This document shows positions 56,675 through 64,000 of a stretch of DNA of 64,000 nt, piece after piece. Position 1 is the stretch's first letter. Every line of letters starts with the position of its first letter. The translations under genes and the position numbers were made by a program. The stretch covers positions 310,001 through 374,000 of the forward strand of contig CAVPCZ010000016.1 in assembly GCA_963702445.1 (NCBI GenBank). The letters run 5' to 3'. Source of the DNA: CAVPCZ01 sp963702445. GTDB lineage: Bacteria; Bacteroidota; Ignavibacteria; UBA10030; UBA6906. The notes beneath the pieces are model-generated. The model saw only the letters and a program-made list of their open reading frames with translations. It did no database searches and was not told the origin of the DNA.

Positions 56675-59442
56675 GAGTGCGGGATGCTCTTTACGTGATG
56701 CATGACCGGCGCGGTGCGAAGCCGGACTATCCGCTTGTACGCCTCGCCCATCACCAGGACCGATACACCCACAGCCGCCACGACGAGAAGATCATTCGTT
56801 CCGAGCGGCACCGTGCCGAACGGGGCGTTCAGGAACGGGACGTAGATCACGGCGGCGGTCAGGAGCAGGGTCAGGCCTATGCTCCACCGGAGCGCGGCGT
56901 TTCCCTGCCGTCCCCGGCCGAACACCGAATCCCGGAGCGTCCTGCAATTGAAGGCGTTCACGAGCCGTGCGGCGATCAAGGAGGCGAAGAAGAGACCCAC
57001 CGCGTGAGCGGTTCCGGAGCCGCTTCCGAGAGTCAGTGCAAAGACGGCAAATGTGCTCAGACCGATCCACGTTCCCACCACACCGATGAACCAGTTGGTT
57101 TCCCCGTTCATGATCCCCTCCCTTCGTGGTCGCGGCTTCCTCTCCATGATATGCGGCTCCGCAGGTTCGACGCCGAGTGCTATGGCGACGAGGCCGTCCA
57201 TGATGAAATTGATGAAGAGCACCTGGACCGCCATGAGCGGCAACGGGTAGCCGGCAAAGAGGGCGATGACCAGGGCGAGGACCGCGCCCATGTTGCCGCT
57301 GAACAGGTAGACGAGGTATTTCCGGATATTTTCGAAAATACTGCGGCCCTCACGCACCGCTTCAACGATGGTGGCAAAATTATCGTCGGTGAGGATCATA
57401 TCGGACGCTTCCTTGCTGACGTCGGTGCCCGTGATCCCCATGGCCACGCCGATATCCGCCTGCTTCAGCGCAGGGGCGTCGTTCACGCCGTCGCCCGTCA
57501 TTGCGACCACGTGTCCGTTATGCAGAAAGGCCTGCACGATGCGGAGTTTGTGCTCGGGGGATATCCGCGCGAACACATCGACCGTCTTCACGCGCTCGAA
57601 CATCTCGGCATCGCTGAGCTTTGTCAGTTCCTGTCCCGTGAGCACACCGCCATGGCGGAGCATTCCCAGTTCTCTTGCGACCGCGGTTGCGGTCGAGACA
57701 TGATCTCCGGTGATCATCACGGGCCTGATACCGGCGTCAAAGCAGGTGCGGATTGCCAGGAGCACTTCCGGCCTGGGCGGATCCTGTATCCCGACAAGGC
57801 CGACGAAGACCATTTCGCTTTCCGCCTCTGCAGGGTCGGGTCCGCTCGAACCGACGGGCCGGACGGCACATGCCAGCACCCTCAGCGCATCCGCGGCGAG
57901 TGCGTGCGCGCGCTCGAGAATGGCCTCCCGGTCCATCACCCCCAGCGTCCGTGTTCCTTCAGGCGTGAGTTCGTGAGTGCAGGATGCGAGAACCACTTCC
58001 GGTGCCCCCTTGCTGCATGCAAAGAACCCGTCTACCGAGTGATGCACGGTCGTCATCCGCTTCCGTTCGGACGTGAACGGAAACTCCGCCGTGCGGGGAT
58101 AGTGCTGCCGCTCCAGACGCGCGTCTTCCCCGGCTTTTGCCGCGGCGACAAACAGTGCGGCCTCAGTGGGGTCTCCCAGAACCTCCCATCCCTTTACGGG
58201 ATCGCGGTTGAGGACGGCGTCGTTGCAGAGAGTTCCGGCGAGAAGGAGCCGGTGCAGCATGGGATCCTGCTGTGGGTGGATTGTCCGGCCCGCCTCGGTG
58301 AACGAGCCCACAGGCGTGTAGCCCGCGCCTGAAACATCAATGATGCGTCCGGCGACGATCATCTTGCGGACGGTCATCTCGTTCTGGGTCAACGTGCCGG
58401 TCTTGTCGGAACAGATCACCGATGTCGAGCCGAGTGTCTCCACTGCAGGCAGCTTCCTGATCAACGCGCGGCGCTGGGCCATTCTGCGCACACCGAGGGC
58501 GAGCGTGATAGTCACCACGGCGGGCAACGCCTCCGGAATCACCGCCACGGCAACGGCGACGCCCCAGACGAACATCTCCAGCACCCCGTAACCCCGCAGG
58601 ATGCCGAGCAGGCTCAGGGCTGCCGCAAGAACGAGGGAGAACGCCCCCAGGTATTTCCCAAGCCTGTCCAGATTATCCTGCAGCGGGGTAGGCCCGGATT
58701 TTACGCCGCTGAGCAGAGAAGCGATCCTGCCGAGTTCTGTGGATCCACCCGTCTGCACCACAAGGGCGGAGCCGCGGCCGTGCTGGACGATCGTTCCGCT
58801 GAAAACCATGTTCACCCGGTCACCGGCGGCCAGGGTGGGGTCTTCGAGAAGCGTATTCTTCTTCTCCGCCGGCTCTGATTCGCCGGTCAGGGCTGATTCA
58901 TCGACACGCAGATTTGATTCCTCAAGTACACGGGCATCCGCCGGTACGGCATCACCGGCTTTAAGGAGCACGACATCCCCGGGAACAAGTTCTGCGGAGG
59001 GCACGACGCGCGGGAGACCGTCGCGCAGTACTGCACTCTGCGGACTCGCCAGACGCTGGAGCGCCTCGAGTGCACGTTCCGCCTGGTATTCCTGGAAGAA
59101 ACCCATAACCCCGGCGAGGACAACGATAAACAGAATCGCCGAGGCCTCAACGGGCTTCCCCATCACGGCGGAGACGATGGCGGCGGCGATAAAAATGAGA
59201 ACCAGGATGCTCCCGAACTGCTTCAGGAGCAGCCACACCGGATGTTCGCGCCGGGGAGCCGGAAGCTCATTGCGTCCCGCGCGCAGCCGCTCGGCCGCCG
59301 ATGAGGAGGAGAGCCCTTCCGGCGAAGACTCCAGGAGCGCAAAGAATTCTTCGATCGGACGGATGTGCGGCGGGCGATCCACGAAAGAAGGCCGGGGGGG
59401 CGGCGCCATGCCTCCCCCCGCGCGATCCGGTTCATGCTTCAT
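56671..59442 (-). CDS. Cation-transporting P-type ATPase, Ca2+-type (PacL-like)
   Basis: 923-residue P2-type ATPase. Phosphorylation motif CSDKTGTLT, actuator loop LTGESEPAEK, hinge MTGDGVNDAPAL, helix-4 motif PEALPA and helix-6 NFIMDG agree with SERCA/PacL-type Ca2+ pumps, though transport of other divalent ions is possible. The extended C-terminal Cation_ATPase_C helices are present. It is coupled by a 4-bp overlap to mrpA, suggesting joint control of ion homeostasis. I start at the ATG at 59442; the ribosome site is weak. Confidence 0.9.
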   Translation of the reverse strand: MKHEPDRAGGGMAPPPRPSFVDRPPHIRPIEEFFALLESSPEGLSSSSAAERLRAGRNELPAPRREHPVWLLLKQFGSILVLIFIAAAIVSAVMGKPVEASAILFIVVLAGVMGFFQEYQAERALEALQRLASPQSAVLRDGLPRVVPSAELVPGDVVLLKAGDAVPADARVLEESNLRVDESALTGESEPAEKKNTLLEDPTLAAGDRVNMVFSGTIVQHGRGSALVVQTGGSTELGRIASLLSGVKSGPTPLQDNLDRLGKYLGAFSLVLAAALSLLGILRGYGVLEMFVWGVAVAVAVIPEALPAVVTITLALGVRRMAQRRALIRKLPAVETLGSTSVICSDKTGTLTQNEMTVRKMIVAGRIIDVSGAGYTPVGSFTEAGRTIHPQQDPMLHRLLLAGTLCNDAVLNRDPVKGWEVLGDPTEAALFVAAAKAGEDARLERQHYPRTAEFPFTSERKRMTTVHHSVDGFFACSKGAPEVVLASCTHELTPEGTRTLGVMDREAILERAHALAADALRVLACAVRPVGSSGPDPAEAESEMVFVGLVGIQDPPRPEVLLAIRTCFDAGIRPVMITGDHVSTATAVARELGMLRHGGVLTGQELTKLSDAEMFERVKTVDVFARISPEHKLRIVQAFLHNGHVVAMTGDGVNDAPALKQADIGVAMGITGTDVSKEASDMILTDDNFATIVEAVREGRSIFENIRKYLVYLFSGNMGAVLALVIALFAGYPLPLMAVQVLFINFIMDGLVAIALGVEPAEPHIMERKPRPRREGIMNGETNWFIGVVGTWIGLSTFAVFALTLGSGSGTAHAVGLFFASLIAARLVNAFNCRTLRDSVFGRGRQGNAALRWSIGLTLLLTAAVIYVPFLNAPFGTVPLGTNDLLVVAAVGVSVLVMGEAYKRIVRLRTAPVMHHVKSIPHS

Positions 59443-59515
59443 ACGATTCCGTCTTGATGAGCTCAACGTGATTCCGCCGCTCCCCTGCCGCCGCATGCCG
59501 TTGATTAACGCCCGG

Positions 59516-60373
59516 TCACATTGCCCCGCCGTGAACCATCGCCTCCAGGCGCGCGATGCGTTCTTCCATCGGCGGATGGGTGCTGAACAGGCGGGTGAAC
59601 CCGCGCCCGCTCAGCGGATTCACGATGAACATGTGCGCGGTGGACGGCGAGGCATCCATGGGAATCTGCTTTGCCCGGGAATCGAGTTTCCGCAGTGCAC
59701 TGGCAAGCGAAAGCGGATTGGCGGCCATCTCCGCCCCGCCGGCATCGGCGAGGAATTCCCGGGAGCGGGAGATCGCCATCTGGATCAGCATCGCGGCCAG
59801 AGGGGCAACGATGATCATGACCAGTCCGGCAATGGGATTGCCTCCCTCGCGGTCGTCCGATCCCCGGCCTCCGCCGAAGATCATCGCCCACTGGGCCATG
59901 TGTGCGAGCATGCTTATCGCTCCCGCCATGGTTGCCGCAATGGTGCCCACGAGAATGTCCCGGTGCTTGATGTGCGCCAGCTCATGAGCGAGGACCCCGC
60001 GCAATTCTTCGCGTGAGAGCATGCGCACAATGCCCTCGGTGACCGCCACCGCGGCATGCTCCGGATCCCTCCCCGTGGCAAAGGCATTCGGCTGGTCTCC
60101 GCGGATCATGTAGAGTTTGGGCATCGGCAGCCCGCCCCGGGCTGTCAGTTCCTGCACGATCTGAAAGAGGTCCGGAGCATCCTGCTGTGTCAATTGCTGC
60201 CCTCCGTACATCTTCAGAACGATCTTGTCGCTGAACCAGTAGCTTCCAAAGTTCATCACAAGCGCGATGGCGAATGCCATGAACATGCCGCTCTGGCCGC
60301 CGATCATGTTTCCCACCAGGACCAGGAGCGCGGTGAGTGCCGCCATCAACATGAAGGTTCGCATCGTATTCAT
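59516..60373 (-). CDS. htpX: Membrane protease HtpX homologue
   Basis: 285-residue inner-membrane zinc protease for quality control of membrane proteins. Two N-terminal helices, then LMNFGSYWFSDKIVLKMYGGQQL, the active site HELAHIKHRD (H-E-x-x-H), two further helices, and the third ligand Glu in SREFLADAGGAEMAANP. It is followed at 73 bp by the Ca-type ATPase gene on the same strand. Confidence 0.93.
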   Translation of the reverse strand: MNTMRTFMLMAALTALLVLVGNMIGGQSGMFMAFAIALVMNFGSYWFSDKIVLKMYGGQQLTQQDAPDLFQIVQELTARGGLPMPKLYMIRGDQPNAFATGRDPEHAAVAVTEGIVRMLSREELRGVLAHELAHIKHRDILVGTIAATMAGAISMLAHMAQWAMIFGGGRGSDDREGGNPIAGLVMIIVAPLAAMLIQMAISRSREFLADAGGAEMAANPLSLASALRKLDSRAKQIPMDASPSTAHMFIVNPLSGRGFTRLFSTHPPMEERIARLEAMVHGGAM

Positions 60374-60389
60374 AGGTTCCTCTTCCTCT

Positions 60390-60397
60390 CAAAGCTA
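60390..60397 (-). promoter_or_regulatory. -7 element TAGCTTTG before htpX
   Basis: A perfect TAnnTTTG on the minus strand 17-24 bases before the htpX start codon, with AGGAAGAGGAA between. I see no matching -33 TTG at the usual distance. Confidence 0.3.
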
Positions 60398-60522
60398 TTC
60401 TTCAGGGGGCTCTTTTACGAGCTATCTTGCTGTTTTAAACAATGCAAAGTGGGGAAAAAGTTCTGCTCTGGCTTTGTGCAGGACAAGGTACGCTTTTGCT
60501 TCAAATCCTGCAAGAAAAAGGG

Positions 60523-60554
60523 TTTGATTCCCGTCCCGCACCATTGTACCTTGT
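60523..60554 (+). promoter_or_regulatory. Bacteroidota-type promoter for plsC
   Basis: TTTG (60523-60526), 20-base spacer, TACCTTGT (60547-60554), 28 bases before the start codon. Confidence 0.5.
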
Positions 60555-60582
60555 AGGCATACACCACACACCCGGATATCCC

Positions 60583-61372
60583 ATGTCAGCTATCCTCCGC
60601 TCCCTCTGGGCCTGGGGAGCCATCACCGTCCTTGTTCTGCTCTGGCTTCCTCTGCTTGCGCTGATGCGCCTGTTCGACCGCGATCCTGTGCACTACCGCA
60701 CCGGCCGGATGTTCCGCCGCCTGGGTGTTGCCATGACCCTCGTGAACCCCGCCTGGCGTGTCACCGTCTCCGGGCTTCCCTATTCCGCGCGAACGGCTCC
60801 CCTTCGTCGTGGTCAGCAATCACCAGTCCCTTGCGGATATCCCGTTGATTTCTCATCTCCCCTGGGAGATGAAGTGGGTGGGCAAGGAGGAGCTGTTCAG
60901 GATCCCCATCATCGGCTGGATGATGCATCTCTCGTCGGACATTTCGGTAAACCGTGGCGACGCACGCAGCGGGGCGAAAACTCTTATCCGCGCTCTCCGC
61001 GTCCTGGAGAACCGGTGCCCCGTCATGTTTTTTCCCGAGGGGACCCGCTCTCCCGACGGAAGGCTGGGGAGGTTCACCGATGGAGCGTTCCATCTGGCCC
61101 TTCGTGCCCGTGTTCCGGTGCTGCCCGTGGTGGTCGAGGGGTCACATGATGCGCTTCCCAAACGGAGCTGGAAATTCGGACCTCCCCGGAGAATCCATAT
61201 CACCGTTCTTGAGCCGGTGGCGGTCGAGAACTACGGGGTCAAGGACGTGCAGGGACTGCGTGACGATGTGCGGGCAAGGATACTGAAGACGCTCGCGGAA
61301 AGCCGAAAGGTTGATGTCGCGGCGGTGGATGCGCTGGCCGCACCGGACGCTCCGGCGGCCGCCGGACGATAG
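60583..61372 (+). CDS. plsC: 1-acyl-sn-glycerol-3-phosphate acyltransferase (one apparent frameshift)
   Basis: 262-residue inner-membrane acyltransferase that makes phosphatidic acid from lysophosphatidic acid. One N-terminal helix (WGAITVLVLLWLPLLALMRL), then the catalytic motif NHQSLADIP (H-x4-D), substrate motif FFPEGTRSPDG and VLPVVVEGS. The break at 60778-60781 is the doublet CCC+T; resolved, the frame reads VSGLPIPRERLPFVVVSNHQ. Confidence 0.9.
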
Positions 61373-61520
61373 CTGTCCGCATCGCCCTCCCGCCGGCGTA
61401 CCGGGCTTTCAGACCACCGTGCAAACCCGCGCTACAGCGAGCCGCTCTACTCCCGCTGGAAAGTTATTCCGGGCCTTTGTCCGGGGATTTCTCTGAGACC
61501 CGGGGAGGCGATACCCAATG

Positions 61521-62123
61521 TCACCCTGCAAGCAGTTGCAGCAACTCCTCCTCGATCGCCCTGCCCCGGTTCTTGCCGTACCAGCGGTGCAGCTGCTCCA
61601 GGCGCAAGCGTTTCTCCACCCCCTCCGCCAGCATCCGGTCCACCAACTCCTGAGCTTCCCGCGGACGCGGGCCCCAGCGGAACAGCTCTTCTCCGGAGGC
61701 GCCGAAAGCGACAAGCTTGGGGATGCTCCGCTTCCCGCCGGTCAGCCAGAGATCCATCAGATCGGGGTTGGCGTCACGCAGAAATATGCGCACATCGATT
61801 GATTCGGAGAGTGCGGCAATGCCTGCAATGTACGGAACGCACTGCGCCGAATCTCCGCACCAGGGCTCGGAAAGCACCACCCAGCTCTGACGGGCGTTCA
61901 GCCGCTCCACGGCATGGAGGACATCTGCGGAGGGAGCATAGGTGCGTCGTATGCGCGACGAGCGCTGGAGATTGAGCGGACCCACAAGAACATGTTCCCG
62001 GTCTTCAGGGGAGGCGGCGTCTTCAGGGCGCCGGGCGGCGTACACCACCAGGAGCTGTTCGTATTCCGCATAACTCATCCCGCCCGGCAGTCGGCCCTGG
62101 AGCACGTGCGTGGGTGCCGTCAT
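61521..62123 (-). CDS. Thioredoxin-fold protein (Thioredoxin_9 family)
   Basis: 200-residue cytoplasmic protein. The conserved segment SWVVLSEPWCGDSAQCVPYIAGIAAL has a CGDS site in place of CxxC, followed by GKRSIPKLVAFGASGEELFRWGPRP, the signature of this family. The single active-site cysteine suggests monothiol chemistry, possibly linked to bacillithiol given bshB1 in the window, but that is inference. I start at ATG 62123, 5 bp after the next gene's stop. Confidence 0.75.
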   Translation of the reverse strand: MTAPTHVLQGRLPGGMSYAEYEQLLVVYAARRPEDAASPEDREHVLVGPLNLQRSSRIRRTYAPSADVLHAVERLNARQSWVVLSEPWCGDSAQCVPYIAGIAALSESIDVRIFLRDANPDLMDLWLTGGKRSIPKLVAFGASGEELFRWGPRPREAQELVDRMLAEGVEKRLRLEQLHRWYGKNRGRAIEEELLQLLAG

Positions 62124-62127
62124 CAGT

Positions 62128-62631
62128 TCACCCCCCCTTTCCGCAAACGTTCTGTTCCACCGCATCGAGCGTCGCCTGTGCCAGGGAAATATCGACGGAG
62201 AGCCAGACCAGCTGTTCCCTGCAGGCGAAGAAGAAATGCGCCTGCCCCATGCCGAGGCACATGTATGTGCGATGTCCTGTCGCCGGAAGAAGCCGGAGGT
62301 GATCAAAGGGGGTACCGGGGCGTTCAATCCCCTCCGCCATTTTCTCCAGAGCGGCCGCGGCGGAGTCGGCATGTGCATACCGGGAGATGTACAGCGTGGC
62401 TTCGCCTTCGGGGCCGCCGTAGATGCCGACCGTGCTGCGGGATGGAGTGACGGCACGGCCGTGCATTCTCTCCAGGATGGCGCGCGCATCATCCCCCGTC
62501 ACGGCGCGCTCCAGTGAAAGCGCGCCGAGCTCCTGCGGAACGGTGCCGCTGGAAACCGACAGGCGGACGAGCAGGTAGACTGCGAGGACAAGAACTGCAA
62601 CCAGCAGAAGGCGCAGCAGCGGTCGTTTCAT
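62128..62631 (-). CDS. Hypothetical membrane-anchored protein
   Basis: 167-residue protein not matched to a known family. One N-terminal membrane anchor (LLRLLLVAVLVLAVYLLVRL), then a periplasmic domain with YISRYAHADSAAAALEKMAEGIE and ending AHFFFACREQLVWLSVDI, which resembles small domains that measure or bind a ligand. It lies between trxA (29 bp upstream) and the Thioredoxin_9 gene on the same strand. Confidence 0.5.
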   Translation of the reverse strand: MKRPLLRLLLVAVLVLAVYLLVRLSVSSGTVPQELGALSLERAVTGDDARAILERMHGRAVTPSRSTVGIYGGPEGEATLYISRYAHADSAAAALEKMAEGIERPGTPFDHLRLLPATGHRTYMCLGMGQAHFFFACREQLVWLSVDISLAQATLDAVEQNVCGKGG

Positions 62632-62660
62632 GGCCCCCCCCTTGAAGTCACCGGAAGCGT

Positions 62661-62984
62661 TCAGACAAGATGCGGTTGGATCTTTTCGAGCAATCCTTTT
62701 TTCGGCACCGCGCCGATCACCTGCTCGACCACTTTTCCGCCCTTGAAGAGCATCAGCGTGGGGATGCTCCGTATGGAGAGATCCATCGGCACGCGCATAT
62801 TGTTGTCCACGTCCATCTTTGCGACCTTCAGCTTGCCGTCGTACTCCGCGGCGATTTCGTCCACCACCGGAGCGATCATCTTGCAGGGGCCGCACCAGAC
62901 AGCCCAGAAATCCACCAGCACGGGCAGCGGCGATTTCAGGACTTCGGCTTCAAACGTGGCATCGGTGACTTGGATTGGCTTCAT
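62661..62984 (-). CDS. trxA: Thioredoxin
   Basis: 107-residue thioredoxin with the dithiol site WCGPC and the cis-proline in SIPTLMLFKGGK. It reduces disulfides in the cytoplasm. Its start overlaps the dnaE stop as ATGA, so it is translationally coupled to the polymerase gene. Confidence 0.95.
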   Translation of the reverse strand: MKPIQVTDATFEAEVLKSPLPVLVDFWAVWCGPCKMIAPVVDEIAAEYDGKLKVAKMDVDNNMRVPMDLSIRSIPTLMLFKGGKVVEQVIGAVPKKGLLEKIQPHLV

Positions 62985-64000
62985 CGTTGTTCCTTCCAGG
63001 ATGATCGTTCGGGTCGTTGTGACAGGTCTCCGACAAACCGCAGGTTCTTCGCTCCCAGCATCCGCTTCACTTGGTCTTGAAATTCGCCGGAGGGATCCAC
63101 CGAATGCCTGGGCGCGGCATACATTGCGGGAGCCGGCACTCCCTGAACGTTGAGATAGCACGGGCAGTTCCCCCGGTGCTGCTCCAGCAGCTGCCGGAGC
63201 GCCGGAATCGTGTTCTCTTTCACTTCCGCGACGTTGATGGAAAGAATCACCGACCGGGCGAATTTCTCCCGGACCTTCTCCATCGGGAAGACTTCGTTGA
63301 CCACAATGCGCAGCTGGTCTCCGTTGAGCTCTCCCTTGCCGATGACCAGGATCATGGCGTCCGGCTGGAGCAGGTGCTGGAACTTCGTGAACGGATCCGA
63401 AAAGACGATACACTCTCCCTTTCCGCTGAAGTCCTCCAGTCCCACAAACGCCATCATGTTGCCGCGCTTGTCCTGTTTCTTCTTCACGGCCGTAACGATT
63501 CCGCATGCGCGCGCACTGCTGTTGGTCTTGAAACCGGTGAGATCCCCGAGGCGCACGTTCGCGAATTCGCTGACTTCCTGTTCATAGCGGAGGAGCGGGT
63601 GACCGGACACATACATCCCCAGCACGTTCTTTTCATGTGCAAGCCGCTCGGATTCCGTCCATGCAGCCACGGGGCTCAGGGCGGGGAAGGTCATGGTCCC
63701 GGTCTGGCGGGTTGCCGGACCATCGAAGAGGCTTTCCTGCCCGCTGGCCAGGGAGGATTGCGAGGCCTGGCCGAATTGCGCGGCCCGTTCGGCATTCTCA
63801 AAATACATCGCACGGTGGCCCGGCATGGTGTCAAATGCCCCCGCCTCGACGAGCGCTTCGAGACATTTCCGGTTGACGAGGCGCAGATCCACGCGCCCGC
63901 AGAAATCGAAGAGGTTCTGGAAACGGCCGGTTCCCTGCCTTGCCGTTATCACGGTTTCAATCGCGCTCTCCCCGACGTTTTTGATGGCGCAGAGGCCGAA
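62981..64000 (-). CDS. dnaE: DNA polymerase III subunit alpha (partial, C-terminal part)
   Basis: Replicative polymerase, cut by the window edge. The visible C-terminal part begins in FGLCAIKNVGESAIETV (helix-hairpin-helix region), then FQNLFDFCGRVDLRLVNRKCLEALVEAGAFD. An OB-fold region follows (GIVTAVKKKQDKRGNMMAFVGLEDFSGKGECIVFSDPF), with a beta-clamp/tau-binding C-terminus. The frame is intact in the window. The remainder lies upstream beyond 64000. Confidence 0.93.
   Translation of the reverse strand, partial: FGLCAIKNVGESAIETVITARQGTGRFQNLFDFCGRVDLRLVNRKCLEALVEAGAFDTMPGHRAMYFENAERAAQFGQASQSSLASGQESLFDGPATRQTGTMTFPALSPVAAWTESERLAHEKNVLGMYVSGHPLLRYEQEVSEFANVRLGDLTGFKTNSSARACGIVTAVKKKQDKRGNMMAFVGLEDFSGKGECIVFSDPFTKFQHLLQPDAMILVIGKGELNGDQLRIVVNEVFPMEKVREKFARSVILSINVAEVKENTIPALRQLLEQHRGNCPCYLNVQGVPAPAMYAAPRHSVDPSGEFQDQVKRMLGAKNLRFVGDLSQRPERSSWKEQR

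Noticed and set aside
56677..58332. Long open frame on the plus strand (551 codons) opposite the P-type ATPase
   Set aside because: Antisense shadow of a well conserved gene, with no recognisable domain or ribosome site.
1..64000. CRISPR arrays, tRNA or rRNA genes
   Set aside because: No regularly spaced repeats or tRNA/rRNA-like conserved segments were found in the intergenic regions I read.

Overview
The window is about 64 kb of GC-rich chromosome, apart from one AT-richer island, from an uncultured or lightly curated bacterium. It most likely belongs to the Bacteroidota/Chlorobiota (FCB) assemblage. The evidence is bacillithiol deacetylase BshB1, a Ccm cytochrome c system with a cysteine-type CcmE, BamD and LolCDE-type envelope genes, and repeated promoters of the form TT(T)G-N19/20-TAnnTTG, which resembles the Bacteroidota housekeeping promoter. 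I cannot place it at class level. I saw no rRNA, tRNA, CRISPR array, insertion sequence or prophage.

Layout. 1-6.1 kb (minus): xseA-xseB-dxs-oxidoreductase-PhoB/PhoR-type two-component pair. 6.2-7.4 kb (plus): bshB1 and a DUF2231 membrane protein. 7.4-19.3 kb (minus): one long gene train reading DUF3098-like protein, secreted protein, CapA-like protein, bamD, acyl-CoA thioesterase, VCBS/FG-GAP protein, secreted metalloprotease, then ccmA-B-C-D-E-F. 19.5-27.3 kb (minus): an apparent operon aspS-atuA-atuA C-terminal protein-prfB-lolE-lolC-lolD. 27.5-33.4 kb (minus): a sugar-metabolism island (SMP-30 lactonase, GH38-like mannosidase, GH120-like xylosidase); the last two genes are AT-richer than their surroundings. 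33.6-41.2 kb (plus): HEAT-cyclophilin fusion, phosphoesterase with beta-propeller, NarL-type regulator, a truncated receiver-like protein, and a B12-binding radical SAM protein. 41.2-45.1 kb (minus): PNPOx-like protein, membrane protein, glnA, VWA lipoprotein. 45.5-48.4 kb (plus): aminotransferase and pckA. 48.4-64 kb: HerA-like ATPase, NAD-dependent epimerase, a complete mrpABCDEFG antiporter behind a Ca-type P-ATPase and htpX, plsC, two thioredoxin-fold genes and the 3' end of dnaE.

The main caution for any reader is that many genes look frameshifted (dxs, xseA, DUF2231, ccmB/C/E/F, lolD/E, prfB, glnA, the aminotransferase, pckA and others). I reconstructed each one. Roughly 36 of about 45 extra bases have the same form: a codon is followed by one base that is the alternative synonymous third base (for example ACG+C, CCC+G, GAA+G) or, once, both first bases of Leu CTG/TTG. 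With these removed every gene becomes one open frame of sensible length. This is the expected signature of a consensus built from a mixed-strain population in which both alleles were written, so these genes should be treated as intact and not as pseudogenes. prfB additionally carries what looks like a genuine programmed +1 frameshift site, with UAA where UGA is usual.

Functionally, the window covers envelope biogenesis (BamD, Lol, PlsC, HtpX), cytochrome c maturation, isoprenoid and bacillithiol synthesis, Na+/H+ and Ca2+ homeostasis, nitrogen and gluconeogenic carbon metabolism, and a small plant-glycan degradation cassette.
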